A stretch of DNA of 64,000 bases, from assembly GCA_963735115.1 (NCBI GenBank), contig CAVTJR010000003.1, positions 1,054,001 through 1,118,000 of the forward strand. The letters are read 5' to 3'. This stretch comes from JAKACA01 sp963735115 (lineage in GTDB: Bacteria > Actinomycetota > Acidimicrobiia > Acidimicrobiales > Bog-793). Below the pieces are notes generated by a model that did not search any database, was not told the DNA's origin, and was given only the letters and a program-made list of their open reading frames with translations. The position numbers were made by a program, and so were the translations under genes. Below are positions 28,026 through 37,779 of this stretch, piece by piece. Position 1 is the first letter of the stretch; every line of letters starts with the position of its first letter.

Positions 28026-28697
28026 CTACCGTCGAACGGCCATGAAGGACTTGGTGAGACCGGCGACTCGTTCGTGGAAGATCTCGGCGTCGGGAAACAA
28101 CTGGCGCATCTTGGCCTCCGACAGCAGGTGAAAGTCCGGAATCGTCTTCTTCACCCAAAAGCGGTTGGCGAAGCGGATGACCGCCATCTGGGCCGGCCGA
28201 GGCAACCAACCAAGGAACGGCAGCCAGCTGTGGGACTCGATCGGGAATCCCAAGGCGGGCGTCTGGACGAAATAGCCCTTGCCAACTCGGCGAATCTCGC
28301 TCGCGAATGCGTGCTGCTGCTCGAAGGCCAGCCCGGCGAACTCACGGCCGGAGCGAATCCGCCACACGTCCGCCTTCGGGACGGTGACGTGCTCAATCAC
28401 CGACGAGCAGTAGACAACGTCGAACTCGCCGTCGGCGAAGGGCAACGGGCCTGTCTCTGTGAGAACCACCGGCGTGAACCCGTACTTGTCTGCCCCCCTC
28501 GCAAGCGCCCCGGTATCGATGTCTGCGATCGTGACCTGAGCGTCGAGCCCGAGGGCGGCAGTCTCCCGGCCGTCGGACGACCCGAGGTCAAGCAGCTTGT
28601 CAGAGGGGCCGAGGGGAAACATCTCGCGCCAAAGGCGAGCACGCTTTGCCCGCACCCGCTTCTGAAAGGACTCCACGAGCCCTGTGATGGCCGCCAA
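28026..28697 (-). CDS. Class I SAM-dependent methyltransferase
   Basis: About 223 residues from a TTG at 28697, chosen because AAGGAG lies 9 bases upstream; the longer frame to 28883 would overlap the next gene. SAM-binding motif I is LLDLGSSDGRETAALG, followed by acidic DIDTG at the end of strand 2, and DVVYCSSVIEHV is the motif-IV region. This is the UbiE/Methyltransf_11-type fold. It lies last in the minus-strand part of the polysaccharide locus and is likely to methylate a sugar or a lipid-linked intermediate. It converges tail-to-tail with the lyase gene, 15 bases away. Confidence 0.8.
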   Translation of the reverse strand: MAAITGLVESFQKRVRAKRARLWREMFPLGPSDKLLDLGSSDGRETAALGLDAQVTIADIDTGALARGADKYGFTPVVLTETGPLPFADGEFDVVYCSSVIEHVTVPKADVWRIRSGREFAGLAFEQQHAFASEIRRVGKGYFVQTPALGFPIESHSWLPFLGWLPRPAQMAVIRFANRFWVKKTIPDFHLLSEAKMRQLFPDAEIFHERVAGLTKSFMAVRR

Positions 28698-28827
28698 ATC
28701 GCCAATCTCCTTCTGACCGTCGACGATATCAGTACCCGAAGCTGCGACGATCCAGCCGGCCGGGTCGGATCTTTGCCTGCAGCGGCCCGGAAGCCAGCAA
28801 GGCCGTGTTCCGCGTGGCCGTGTCCGC

Positions 28828-30372
28828 CTAGGCGGGAGCCTCGAAGGTGCCGAGGGTGCCGTCGTTGTGATCAGCTCCGACAAGCACGACGGAGGCGATC
28901 GGGAGCTCGGCCCCGCGGAGCATCTCGGCTACGCCTCGCAGTCTCGTCGCGCTCGAGCGCCCTGCGGTCACCACGACGACGGCCTCGCTTGCCCACTCAG
29001 CGAGATCAAGCCGATCTCCAGGCCGAAGCTCCAAGAGCACGACGGTCGTGTCCGAACCAGAGCTGGTGCCCGCATGACGTCGCGTCGGGAGCGGTTCGGG
29101 GATCGCCTCGTCGATGGCGTCGTCGTCCGACGGGACGATCACCAACACAGGTTCGTCCGCCCCGTCGAAGGGTACCTCGTGGGCGCCTGCTTCCTTCAGG
29201 CCGAAGAGTCGGCCGAGCAGGCGCTCGGGAGAGAGGTCGACGACGGTGACGTGCTTGTTCTCGACGGCGAGAGTCCTCACGGCACCGCAGATAGCCAGGG
29301 CGGCGGGGTCGATGCTGTCGACCGCCACAACGGCCAGACCTCTCGGACCGTGAGCGTCGCCGAGGAGGGCTCGCAGATGTCGCGCCAACCGGTTCACCGG
29401 CTTGCCCGGGTGCGTCAATCGTCGGCGAAGTCGCCACAGACGCATCCATCGGGGGGAGTGGAACCCGTCGATGCTCAACCTCACGGACGCCTCGAGAGCA
29501 GAGGCGATCTCGTCACGCCGGCGAAGACGATCCGAGACGACCGTTTGCAAGGCCACAAATCCGAGGCCTACGACGAGACCGCCGATGAGCCCGAAGCCAC
29601 CGTCGACCGCAACTCGCTTCGCCGCCGAGTGCTTGTTCAAGGTGGCAGTGCCGAGAGTGTGGCTCCCACTGACGATTGAGCTCGTCACGCTGTTGTCGGC
29701 GGTGATGGTCGACTGAATCGAGGCCGCCTGCTGTTGGTACTGACTCAGCTCATTCTGGAGCGGTGCGGTCGAACTACCGGACGCTGCCTGGGCAATTCGC
29801 AGGTAGAGGGACTGCACGGTGGCGTCCAGGGAGGCCTCGGTCTGCTCGAGAATGGCGACGGTGGAGTGATTCTGCGCCTCGTACAGCTGGGTCCGCACGT
29901 TCAGGAACACGGCGGCCAAGGTGCTCGTGCGTAGCAGTGCCGCGGAGGGCGTAGCCGCGCTGACGCTCACCTGCAGCAGCGCATCGCTGACCACGACGAC
30001 TTGGCAATCCGACAGCAGCTGGTTGGCCGTCAAGGAGAGCCGCAGGCGGTTGACGACGTCTTGGGCCACCGTGGCCGTGTCGGCGATGGCGGCATCATTC
30101 GCCATGTCCAGGGTCTGGTCGTCGGCCGGGTTGTGGAAGAGGAGCAGAGAGCTCGTCGCGGTGTACTTCGGCGTGATGACCACCGTGACGGCTAGTCCGA
30201 GGACGAGACCGATGATGGCGGTGATCACCCAGAGGCGGCGGCGCCGACGGAGGGCACCCATCACGGTGCGGATGGCGACGAACTGCTCGACCGGGCGTCC
30301 AGGCGTCCGTGAGGTGCTGCCGTCGTCCAGTGGCTCGTCGATCGGGACGTACCCGGGGTCCTCGACGGTCAT
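28828..30372 (-). CDS. Wzz/chain-length-determinant-like protein with degenerate kinase domain (1)
   Basis: 514 residues. A cytoplasmic N terminus leads into a transmembrane helix (about 45-68, LWVITAIIGLVLGLAVTVVI), an extracytoplasmic helical domain, and a second helix (about 255-280, GGFGLIGGLVVGLGFVALQ), the Wzz/polysaccharide co-polymerase topology. The C-terminal cytoplasmic domain resembles a BY-kinase/ParA fold, but where the Walker A loop should be it reads VVAVDSIDPAALAICG with no GKS/GKT, and there is no Tyr-rich tail. It probably controls chain length without kinase activity. Two paralogues lie at 30460-31821 and 34656-36284. Confidence 0.85.
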   Translation of the reverse strand: MTVEDPGYVPIDEPLDDGSTSRTPGRPVEQFVAIRTVMGALRRRRRLWVITAIIGLVLGLAVTVVITPKYTATSSLLLFHNPADDQTLDMANDAAIADTATVAQDVVNRLRLSLTANQLLSDCQVVVVSDALLQVSVSAATPSAALLRTSTLAAVFLNVRTQLYEAQNHSTVAILEQTEASLDATVQSLYLRIAQAASGSSTAPLQNELSQYQQQAASIQSTITADNSVTSSIVSGSHTLGTATLNKHSAAKRVAVDGGFGLIGGLVVGLGFVALQTVVSDRLRRRDEIASALEASVRLSIDGFHSPRWMRLWRLRRRLTHPGKPVNRLARHLRALLGDAHGPRGLAVVAVDSIDPAALAICGAVRTLAVENKHVTVVDLSPERLLGRLFGLKEAGAHEVPFDGADEPVLVIVPSDDDAIDEAIPEPLPTRRHAGTSSGSDTTVVLLELRPGDRLDLAEWASEAVVVVTAGRSSATRLRGVAEMLRGAELPIASVVLVGADHNDGTLGTFEAPA

Positions 30373-30459
30373 GACATCTCCGACATGGCGCCCGCACCAC
30401 GTTCGACGTCGCCAGTCACCCGCCCGGTCCGCGCTCGGTGCGCCCGGAGGTGACTGGGT

Positions 30460-31821
30460 TCATCGCACACTGTTCTTCGTCTCGTTGATACGCCTCGGCG
30501 TGTGCAGGCTCCCGAGCCTCGGCGGTCGTCCCGTGGTCCGATCCGTCGGCTCCGGGTTCACGACAACGACGCCCGCAAGGGTCTGCTGAAGGCGGACGGC
30601 GCCGCTCGCGATCACCTCGAGCTCTTCGGCGACGGCGAAGCCAGAAGAGACCGCCAGAACCGTCGATGTCGACGAGCTGCCCGACGCTGGAGCCGGGCGC
30701 CAGTCCACCATGTCGGCTGACTCGGGGTCCACGACGACGAGGGTGACATGGAGGGCGTGACGCTTCTGCTTCACGTCGGGTGGGGAGTCGTAGGTGACGA
30801 GGTTCCAAGGGTCGGGAGGCTCGCTTGCCCGCTTGGCGCACGCCTGCCGCAGCTTCGCCGTCGAATCGTGATCGTCCGCCACGACGAACACCACCGGCAG
30901 CCCGAGAGCCGCCGCGAATGACGCCAGTTCGGGCGCGACAGCCAGGGCAGAATCATCACCGGCGAGCGTGAGCACCGTGACTTCGGGCCCGCGAGCGGCA
31001 GCCGCCGCCGTCGCACCGCCTCGCGATCCCCGCGATGCGACTCGGGGTGACGAGGCAGGCTGCAGCCCCTCCCGACTGCTAGGGATGTCCAGATCAGACA
31101 GGAGGCCGTGCAGGCGTGCCTTCTCGGCGACGGCCGGCTGCCAGCCGTCGAAGAGTTCGACCCATTGCTCGGGCGTCTTTCGCTGCTGAGGAGTCAACGA
31201 CTGGAGTACGGGCGCCTGCACTGCCGAGGCGATGTCGTCACGCCGCCGCAACCGTCGGTCTCGGCGGCCGAGCACAAAAGCCACGATCGCCGCGATCACG
31301 AGACCGGCGAGGCCACCGAGCACCATCAGCTCCGGGTACCGCAACGAGGAAGGGTGTGTCGCCGTCGTGGCGTTCTGTTCGATGACGGTGCCAGGCGCCC
31401 CCGTCCCCTTATAGGCGATGAATTGCGCCGCCACCGCGTTGGCGAGTGCTTCGGCTGCCCGCGGCGTCGATCCCTCTGCAGTGATCTGTACGACGTCGTC
31501 GGTCAGAGCCGTCACGCCGACACGGCGTTGCAGCGTCGAATAGCCGAGATGGAGCCCGATCGACCTTGCCGCCGGGTCGAGCACGCCCTGGGTCGTGGCG
31601 ATCGCCACCTCGGTGGCGATGTCGCGCGTCGGCACATCCGAACCGGGTTGAAGGGGAGATGGCGGCAACTCGACAAGGGCGGTAGCAGAGTCCATCGCAG
31701 GCGACACGAGCGTATAGGCGAGGCCGCCGACGAGGCCGACGAGGGCCAAGGCGACGAGGAGCCAGGGATACCGACGGATGATGTGCAACGACTCCCGAAG
31801 ATTCAGGACTTGCTCGTCCAT
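30460..31821 (-). CDS. Wzz/chain-length-determinant-like protein with degenerate kinase domain (2)
   Basis: 453 residues starting MDEQVLNLRESLHIIRRYPW, the usual Wzz_N entry, then a transmembrane helix (about 19-40), a short extracytoplasmic domain and a second helix (about 165-185). The cytoplasmic domain again lacks a P-loop (VTVLTLAGDDSALAVAPELA in that position). It is shorter and more divergent than the other two copies. Upstream GGGGACG at suitable spacing supports the start. The 378-base space on its 5' side, with a hairpin, may separate it transcriptionally from the upstream genes. Confidence 0.82.
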   Translation of the reverse strand: MDEQVLNLRESLHIIRRYPWLLVALALVGLVGGLAYTLVSPAMDSATALVELPPSPLQPGSDVPTRDIATEVAIATTQGVLDPAARSIGLHLGYSTLQRRVGVTALTDDVVQITAEGSTPRAAEALANAVAAQFIAYKGTGAPGTVIEQNATTATHPSSLRYPELMVLGGLAGLVIAAIVAFVLGRRDRRLRRRDDIASAVQAPVLQSLTPQQRKTPEQWVELFDGWQPAVAEKARLHGLLSDLDIPSSREGLQPASSPRVASRGSRGGATAAAAARGPEVTVLTLAGDDSALAVAPELASFAAALGLPVVFVVADDHDSTAKLRQACAKRASEPPDPWNLVTYDSPPDVKQKRHALHVTLVVVDPESADMVDWRPAPASGSSSTSTVLAVSSGFAVAEELEVIASGAVRLQQTLAGVVVVNPEPTDRTTGRPPRLGSLHTPRRINETKNSVR

Positions 31822-32199
31822 TACGTCCCCTTCTCGGACTCACCCGGATTGACCAGCGCTTTCGGTCGCGAGGCGAGTCGGAGCAGCGCAACGCCTGCAG
31901 TTCTGCCACGATGACGTCCGCCGTCATCATTCGATCTGGTCATCGGCATGTGGTCACGAACACCCAACACCATCAGGGGACTTGTCGTCCTCGCCCTCAC
32001 CCGCTTCCCGACAAGACTAGCGGCTCCAAGTCAGGCCGAAGAATCGCCCAGCCGCCTGCACCTCTCGTCGCCCATGAGGCACGCATAGCGAACACAGGTT
32101 CGCTTTGAGTGTCCCGTTGCCGCCGATATCGCCCGCGATGTGCTGCGGGCAGCCGTCGCTTGTTGGCGTCGGCTCGGGACCTCGCAGCGCCGCTTCTTG
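31822..32199. other. Intergenic region between glycosyltransferase and Wzz-like gene
   Basis: About 380 bases between two minus-strand genes. It contains the candidate terminator at 32131-32150 close behind the glycosyltransferase and presumably a promoter for the Wzz-like gene nearer 31850. No gene was recognised. Confidence 0.45.
32131..32150 (-). terminator. Candidate terminator hairpin
   Basis: GCCCGC at 32131-32136 and GCGGGC at 32145-32150 form a perfect 6-bp GC stem with an 8-base loop, about 50 bases past the stop of the glycosyltransferase gene. No T tract follows, so this is a weak to moderate call. Confidence 0.35.
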
Positions 32200-33432
32200 T
32201 CAGCCGGAGGGTGCGCCGGCCCTCGCGACGAAAACCGGGTTGTCGATGGCGAAATGGTAGATGTCGATGAGGCGTTTGAGATTCTCGCCGGGATCGAAAC
32301 GTCCGCCGTAGGTCTCCCGGGCTGCCTTGCCGTACCGCTCGTACCGGGCTGGATTGGCCTCTATGTCCACAAGGATGGTGGCGAGTGAGGCGGCATTTCG
32401 CGGGTCGAAGAGGACGCCGTCGGTGCCGTCGGTGATCAGCTCCGGAAAAGGCCCATGGCCGGCAGCCACCGGGGGCGCGCCGGCTGCCATTGCCTCGACA
32501 ACCACCAAGCCGAACGTCTCCTCGCATTGAGAGGGCAGGATGACGGCTCTAGCTCGCGCCATGATCTCTGAGCACTCCTGGGCGCTCACGATGCCGAGGA
32601 CCGAGACCGCCGGTCGCGAGGCAGCCCACTGCGCCACCCGCGCCTCGAGCGGACCTCCGCCGGCGATGGTCAGCCGCAGAGGCGCACCGGTGGCGCCCGC
32701 CTGAAACCTGTCCCATGCCTCCATGAGGAAGAGGATTCCCTTTGCCTCGTCGAGCCTGCCGATGTAGGCGACGAGAGGTTCGCGCACCGTCGGCGCAGCC
32801 ATGGGAGGGATTCTTGGAATCAGGTTCGCTTTGACGAAGGTTCTGTCGGGCGGAAGGGCGAGATCCTTGAAGGTGGCGCGCTGGGACTCGGAGACGAACA
32901 CGTACGCCGATCCCTTCGTGCGCCACGTTGCGCGATTCACGAGGGTGCTCATCACGACGGGCGCCGTCGCTGCAGCCGAGTGCCGGTAGCAGCGGTGGAC
33001 CAGGGCCGGAATCGGCACGCGTCGCGCGACACAGTCGTGGCAGACCCTCCCGTCGCGAAACAGGCCCGTATCGGCTGCGCACAGCAAGCGGTAGTTATGG
33101 ATGGAGATGACGGCCGGCACACGCTGGCGAACACAAGCGTGCAGCACCGAAGGGCTGATGAGCGGGAAGGTGTTGTGGATGTGCACGACGTCGGGTCGCG
33201 ATCGGTGCAGCACCTGACTGAGCGACCTGCGGCTCTCGTCGCTCCAGACGACGCGTGCGGGCAGGAGCGCACGTGCAGGCAGCGACCAGCCTTCGATGTC
33301 GTCGCTGTAGCGCTCGAACTGCTCCACCGTGTGGCCGGCTGCGAGCAAAGCGTTCCGTTCCTGGTCGACGACGCGGTTCTCACCGCTCGGCGCGCCCGAA
33401 CGGTACCGGTTGTGTACGACGAGGACCCTCAT
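32200..33432 (-). CDS. Glycosyltransferase, family 4 (GT-B)
   Basis: 410 residues, ATG start. N-terminal domain begins MRVLVVHNRYRSGAPSGEN, and DVVHIHNTFPLISPSVL is typical of GT4 enzymes. The C-terminal half has VAYIGRLDEAKGILFLMEAW, the donor-site motif CEETFGLVVVEAMAAG (E-x7-E pattern), and GTDGVLF. An unusual Cys-rich segment (DGRVCHDCVARRVPIPALVHRCY) sits between the domains, as in some GT4 subfamilies. It would add a sugar to the repeat unit in the cytoplasm. The start lies 4 bases past the stop of the polymerase gene, so they form one operon. Confidence 0.9.
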   Translation of the reverse strand: MRVLVVHNRYRSGAPSGENRVVDQERNALLAAGHTVEQFERYSDDIEGWSLPARALLPARVVWSDESRRSLSQVLHRSRPDVVHIHNTFPLISPSVLHACVRQRVPAVISIHNYRLLCAADTGLFRDGRVCHDCVARRVPIPALVHRCYRHSAAATAPVVMSTLVNRATWRTKGSAYVFVSESQRATFKDLALPPDRTFVKANLIPRIPPMAAPTVREPLVAYIGRLDEAKGILFLMEAWDRFQAGATGAPLRLTIAGGGPLEARVAQWAASRPAVSVLGIVSAQECSEIMARARAVILPSQCEETFGLVVVEAMAAGAPPVAAGHGPFPELITDGTDGVLFDPRNAASLATILVDIEANPARYERYGKAARETYGGRFDPGENLKRLIDIYHFAIDNPVFVARAGAPSG

Positions 33433-33436
33433 CGGG

Positions 33437-34659
33437 TCATTCTTGTTGCAGCAGCGCTGGGGGCGGTCGGGGCGCCAAGAGGGCTGCCGCCACCGCCAGG
33501 TCGAGCATGAAGGGGGACGCCTCCCCCAGACCTGTCTCGGTGAACGAGGAGATGAGGCAGTAGACGATCAAGAACAGGGCGATCGCCCGAGCCGGGCTCC
33601 GCGGGCGAAACGCCGCCGCAAGCAGCAGGCAGAGGACGATGAGGCCGCACACGACGTCTCCGAAGAGCCCTTCGTCCTGGTAGACCGACACCCAGCTGTT
33701 GTCGATCGAGAGCCCGTCGAAGGAGTCGTTGGACAGGCCGTAGCCGAAGAAGACCTCGGGGCGCGGGCGCGGCGCGTTGACCACCAGCGACCACACCACG
33801 GTCCGTCCGGTCAGGGTGGTCAGCTCCTGAGTGTTCTCACCGCGACCGAACCAGCTCGACAGAGCGGGGAGGAAGATGAGGGCGCCGATGAGGACGATGA
33901 CGAAGGTCGTCATGAATGCCTTGCGGACCCGACGACGTGACACGAACAAGCTGAGGCCCGCCACGAGCACGCCCACCAGCATGGCGACCAGGGCGGTTCG
34001 CGTATGAGTGAGGATCAGCAGACCCACGCTGCCGAGAAACAACACCACGGCGGTGTTGCGACGGAGGAGGCCAGAGAGCCAGAGCACCGCGGTCAGGCCG
34101 GCAGCTACGGCAGCGATGTGGGCCACTTGAGGAGGCTGCACCGGCCAGATGACTCCTGTGAGGCGCCCGTCGACCTCGAAGGCCTTGTGCGGCGAGATGA
34201 TCATTCCGAGGAGCACCGATGCCAGGACGGCAAAGAGACAGCGGAGGTGGTAGCGCAGGAGGAGGAGATCGCGGCGGCCCCAGAAGGGCGTCAGTAACCA
34301 GAGAACGGCAAGGAACGCCAGCAGGCGGATGGCTCGAACATCGGAGCCCAAGCCAACGTAGCCTCGAAGCGTCACCGCCAGGGCGACGACAGCGGCCACG
34401 GTGGACAGCACCAAGAACGCATTCGTGCGAATCATGAGCCGGCGGTTGACCGTCAGTGCCAACAAGACAGCGAGGACGAGAATCCCTGTGTGAGCACCTG
34501 CCCGATCTTGTGGGGGATCGTGACGACGAGCGGGATCGTGTAGAAGGTCAAGACGTTGAAGTACAAGAGTCCCCAGACGATCCCCACGCGTCGTCGAACG
34601 GATCGCTCGGCGGCGGTATCGGGCAGCGCGTCCAGGGTGGGCAGGGCGACGGTGCTCAT
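33437..34659 (-). pseudogene. O-antigen ligase/polymerase-like membrane protein, one frameshift
   Basis: The ATG at 34659 overlaps the stop of the preceding Wzz-like gene (ATGA). The first frame gives MSTVALPTLDALPDTAAE and a transmembrane helix (GLLYFNVLTFYTIPLVV) but stops at 34453; the protein continues in the other frame with LVLAVLLALTVNRRLM and further helices to the stop at 33437. The switch is near 34486, at a GGG run, and the span of 1223 bases is one short of a whole number of codons. The rest has about ten helices and a Wzy/WaaL-like loop (RPEVFFGYGLSNDSFDG, then IDNSWVSVYQDEGLFG). It would polymerise or ligate polysaccharide repeat units. Decay or sequencing error cannot be told apart here. 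Confidence 0.82.
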
Positions 34660-36284
34660 CGGTCCTCACTCGTGGTCAGGCGGGCGAACGAGCCGTCGAC
34701 ATGGCGATGGCGAGCGCTGGCGCGGGAATGGTTGTCGCGGTAGCCGAAGCTGTCGTCGTTGCGGTCAGCTCCCACGAGGATGACGCCGGAGATGTCAACG
34801 CCGGCGGCTGCGAGCATCTCGGCCTCGATCCGTAGGCCGGCAACGTCTGACCGTCCCGCTGTCACGATGACGGTCGCTTCCGACACCCAGCTGGCGACGT
34901 CGCGCGCCCCGACAGCCGGGTCAAGGGATGCAAGGACGAGTGTGACATCGGGCGGCCTCCACGTCGCCTCCGAAGCCCTGGCGGCGGCATCGAGATCGGC
35001 GCGGACTGACGGCGCCGCCACATCATCGTGAGCTCGGACGATCACGACCGAAGCGAGGTCGGAACGACTGAAGCTCGCCTCTTTGGCGGCCCGACCTGTG
35101 ACGCCGAGGAGTCTGGCGAGAAGCCCCTGTCGAGACGCATCGACGATGACGACCCTCTTGCCCTCGATGGTGAGAGCCCGTGCCAGCCCCGCCAGGGCGA
35201 GGGTGGCCGCACCGTCGCTCCCCACGGAGACGACGGTCAACACCGACTGACCGTTGCTCGAGGGGGAGATGGCGGCCCTCAAGTGTTTCGTCACGAGAGC
35301 CACCGGCCCACGGGGTCGTCGCAGGCGATGCCGGAGGCGTCGCGTTCGCAGGAGGCGCCCGCAGCGGACGACGGGAACGCTGAGCGCGACGGGTGCCTCC
35401 AGGGCGGCCGCGAAGTCGTCCCGCCGCCGGACGCGATCGGACACGATCGGCGGCACCATGACGATGCTGAGGCCCACGCCGAGCCCGGCCGCCAGTCCAG
35501 CTGCGCCGTCCTCCGCCAGCTTCTTCAGGCGGGAGCTTTGCACCAAGATGGGGGGAGCGAGCACCCGACTGCCCCCGACTACGGCGATGACGTCCAGAGT
35601 ATTGCCCTGCATCGCCTCCTGGAGGAGGAACACGTCGGCGATGTCCGCCTTGCGCTCCGCTGTCAGGCTCCGACGCGTCGCACGTAGCCCAGGTGGCAAG
35701 GCTGCTATCTGACGACTGAGCTGGCGTTCGTTCGCCTGCGTTTGTGCGACGTCGGTGACGAGGGATTGCGCGATCGACCGACCCTGGGTTTCGTAGAGGT
35801 GGGCGCGAAAGCTCAAGAACGCTGTATCGAGCGCATTTGCGCGCTGAAGAGCCTCCGTCGCCGACGGCGCAGCGATACTGACCTCGATGACGGAGTCGCC
35901 CTCGGTCACGCCCTGGTACTGCCCGAGGAACGCACGAGGGCTCAGCGGCAGGTGGAGCCGGTTCACGACCTGCTGGGCGACCGTGGTCGTTTCCAGCTGA
36001 GCCAAGTCGGTGGCGATCTCGAGAGCGCTGTCACCGTTGGGGTTGTCCACCATCACGAGGGTGCTGCTTGCCGTGTACGGGCGGGGAACCCCCACTGCGA
36101 ACGCCAGCCCTCCGACGAGGCCGGCGATGGCCATGATCACCCAAAAGCTCTGTCGACGGCGCAGCTCCGAGGCAACGGTGCGAAGGCTGACGAATTGGCC
36201 TCGACGACCATTGATGCCGTCGAGGCTGCGTTGTGGTCGAGTACCTGGGCGAATCGCCACGAGCTCGGAGCTCTCGATCGTCAT
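34656..36284 (-). CDS. Wzz/chain-length-determinant-like protein with degenerate kinase domain (3)
   Basis: 542 residues. Topology matches the first copy: cytoplasmic N terminus with FVSLRTVASELRRRQSFWV, helix at about 47-68, extracytoplasmic coiled region, second helix at about 255-275. The cytoplasmic domain reads VLTVVSVGSDGAATLALAG where a Walker A would be expected, followed by VVIVDASRQGLLARLLG, and ends without Tyr repeats. It shares with copy 1 the SEATVIVTAGRS-like segment and a terminal VILVGADRNDDSFG, so the two look like a direct duplication. It overlaps the polymerase gene by 4 bases. Confidence 0.85.
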   Translation of the reverse strand: MTIESSELVAIRPGTRPQRSLDGINGRRGQFVSLRTVASELRRRQSFWVIMAIAGLVGGLAFAVGVPRPYTASSTLVMVDNPNGDSALEIATDLAQLETTTVAQQVVNRLHLPLSPRAFLGQYQGVTEGDSVIEVSIAAPSATEALQRANALDTAFLSFRAHLYETQGRSIAQSLVTDVAQTQANERQLSRQIAALPPGLRATRRSLTAERKADIADVFLLQEAMQGNTLDVIAVVGGSRVLAPPILVQSSRLKKLAEDGAAGLAAGLGVGLSIVMVPPIVSDRVRRRDDFAAALEAPVALSVPVVRCGRLLRTRRLRHRLRRPRGPVALVTKHLRAAISPSSNGQSVLTVVSVGSDGAATLALAGLARALTIEGKRVVIVDASRQGLLARLLGVTGRAAKEASFSRSDLASVVIVRAHDDVAAPSVRADLDAAARASEATWRPPDVTLVLASLDPAVGARDVASWVSEATVIVTAGRSDVAGLRIEAEMLAAAGVDISGVILVGADRNDDSFGYRDNHSRASARHRHVDGSFARLTTSEDR

Positions 36285-36357
36285 GCCGGCCCTCTCGGTC
36301 GCGCGCGGGCGCGCTGGTTGGCTCGAGAGCAGAGAGCCTGAGCCGCCACGCTATCGA

Positions 36358-37779
36358 TCATCGAAATTCCACCGCCGCCGGCATGTCGTTGTCACCCGAA
36401 AGCGGAGGGAGATCGTCGGGCTTCGTCTCGAGATTGCCCTTGATCAAGCCTTTACGTGCCTGGTCCCCGTATCGGAGCAGGAGGACGACGGTGATGGCGG
36501 ACGTGACGGCGCTGGCAGCGGCGACACCTGGGACCTTGTAGAGCAGGGCGAAGGAAACCACCGTGCACACCGACACGATGGAACCGACCGCTTGGACGGC
36601 GAAGAGGCGGCGCGTCTGCCGCGACACCTTCAGGATGAGGATCGGACCGATGCCGAGACCGGCGATCAGAAGCGAGATGGCGAAGTAATCCGCCGACGAC
36701 CAGTAGCGAGCGAAGGCTGGGCCGTAGATGAACCGGAGAAGGGTCGAACCTATGGTGAACACAAAGACGCTCACGAGTCCGATGCTGGCCATGGCCGCCG
36801 CGCTCACTCCCCAAGCGACTCGCCGCAGGCCCCTCCATCCGCGGTCGGCCAACGCCCGCGACGCCTCCGGGAGCCCGACGCTCCCTCCTGCCATGATGAG
36901 GACAAAGGTCGGCCCGGTCACCAGGGTCTGGGCAGCGCGTAGACCACCAAGTCCTACCGGCGTCAGAAAGAAGGCGGCGACGAGGATGATTGCTTGTGAG
37001 GAGCCCCATGCCGTCACGGACTGACCGGCGAGCCATTTGCTCATGTACCAGCGTGACCGGAGCAGTGTGACGCCGCCGCGCAGGGCCGGCCGCACGGAGA
37101 ATTGCCACAGCCCGAAGACGGCGCCCACGGCCGCTCCGGCACCCCACGACCCGACTACGAACACGACGGCATAGTGGTGCACGACGGGATGGTTTCGATC
37201 GAGGAAGAGCACGACGAAGCAGCTTCCCTGCACGATGTTGAACACGGTGTCGTTCGCGAGTGCCTTGCCGGGCAGCTTGTGCATGAACCCGAGCCAACGC
37301 CAGTAATCCTGGATGACCAAGAAAGGAAGCCACGGGGCGATGGCGACGAGACCTAGCCCGAACTTGAACGCCAGCCCCCCAGCCAGCACAAGGACGATGC
37401 CCGCTAACAGGAAGATGGCGGCGGCGACGACCGAGAGAATGATCTCGGCGGCAAGCCCGCTGCGGAGCCGGCGTTTTCTGTCATCCTGCCAGGCGTCGTT
37501 CTCGATGGCCATCGGATCGGTGACGAGGGCGCGGTGCAAGCTGGCGAGCACGAGCCAGCATGCATAGGCAAGGGAGAACGCCCCGAGGGCCTCGGGGCCA
37601 TTGGCTCCCGCGACGTGGGCCACGAACACGCCGACGCCGAAGTTCGATCCCGACGCGAAGACTTGATCCGTCATCGTCAGAGCCGCACGTTGGGAGACGC
37701 TCCGGGGAGCGCCTTTCTCGCCGCTGCCGGATGCCCGGCGGTGCTGAGCTGCGTGCCGGGGACGCCGACGCGCCGGCAT
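36358..37779 (-). CDS. Polysaccharide flippase (Wzx/MATE-like)
   Basis: About 473 residues from the ATG at 37779 (GGGGGGCG upstream); the open frame extends to 37824 and a shorter start at 37674 is possible. Roughly 12-14 transmembrane helices, starting SVSQRAALTMTDQVFASGSNF, the typical first helix of Wzx-like polysaccharide exporters, and ending with a cytoplasmic tail. It should flip lipid-linked repeat units across the membrane. It is the first gene in the minus-strand series flippase, Wzz-like, polymerase, glycosyltransferase. Confidence 0.85.
   Translation of the reverse strand: MPARRRPRHAAQHRRASGSGEKGAPRSVSQRAALTMTDQVFASGSNFGVGVFVAHVAGANGPEALGAFSLAYACWLVLASLHRALVTDPMAIENDAWQDDRKRRLRSGLAAEIILSVVAAAIFLLAGIVLVLAGGLAFKFGLGLVAIAPWLPFLVIQDYWRWLGFMHKLPGKALANDTVFNIVQGSCFVVLFLDRNHPVVHHYAVVFVVGSWGAGAAVGAVFGLWQFSVRPALRGGVTLLRSRWYMSKWLAGQSVTAWGSSQAIILVAAFFLTPVGLGGLRAAQTLVTGPTFVLIMAGGSVGLPEASRALADRGWRGLRRVAWGVSAAAMASIGLVSVFVFTIGSTLLRFIYGPAFARYWSSADYFAISLLIAGLGIGPILILKVSRQTRRLFAVQAVGSIVSVCTVVSFALLYKVPGVAAASAVTSAITVVLLLRYGDQARKGLIKGNLETKPDDLPPLSGDNDMPAAVEFR

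Noticed and set aside
28828..36284. Active tyrosine kinases in the Wzz-like proteins
   Set aside because: No Walker A motif in the expected loop of any of the three copies.
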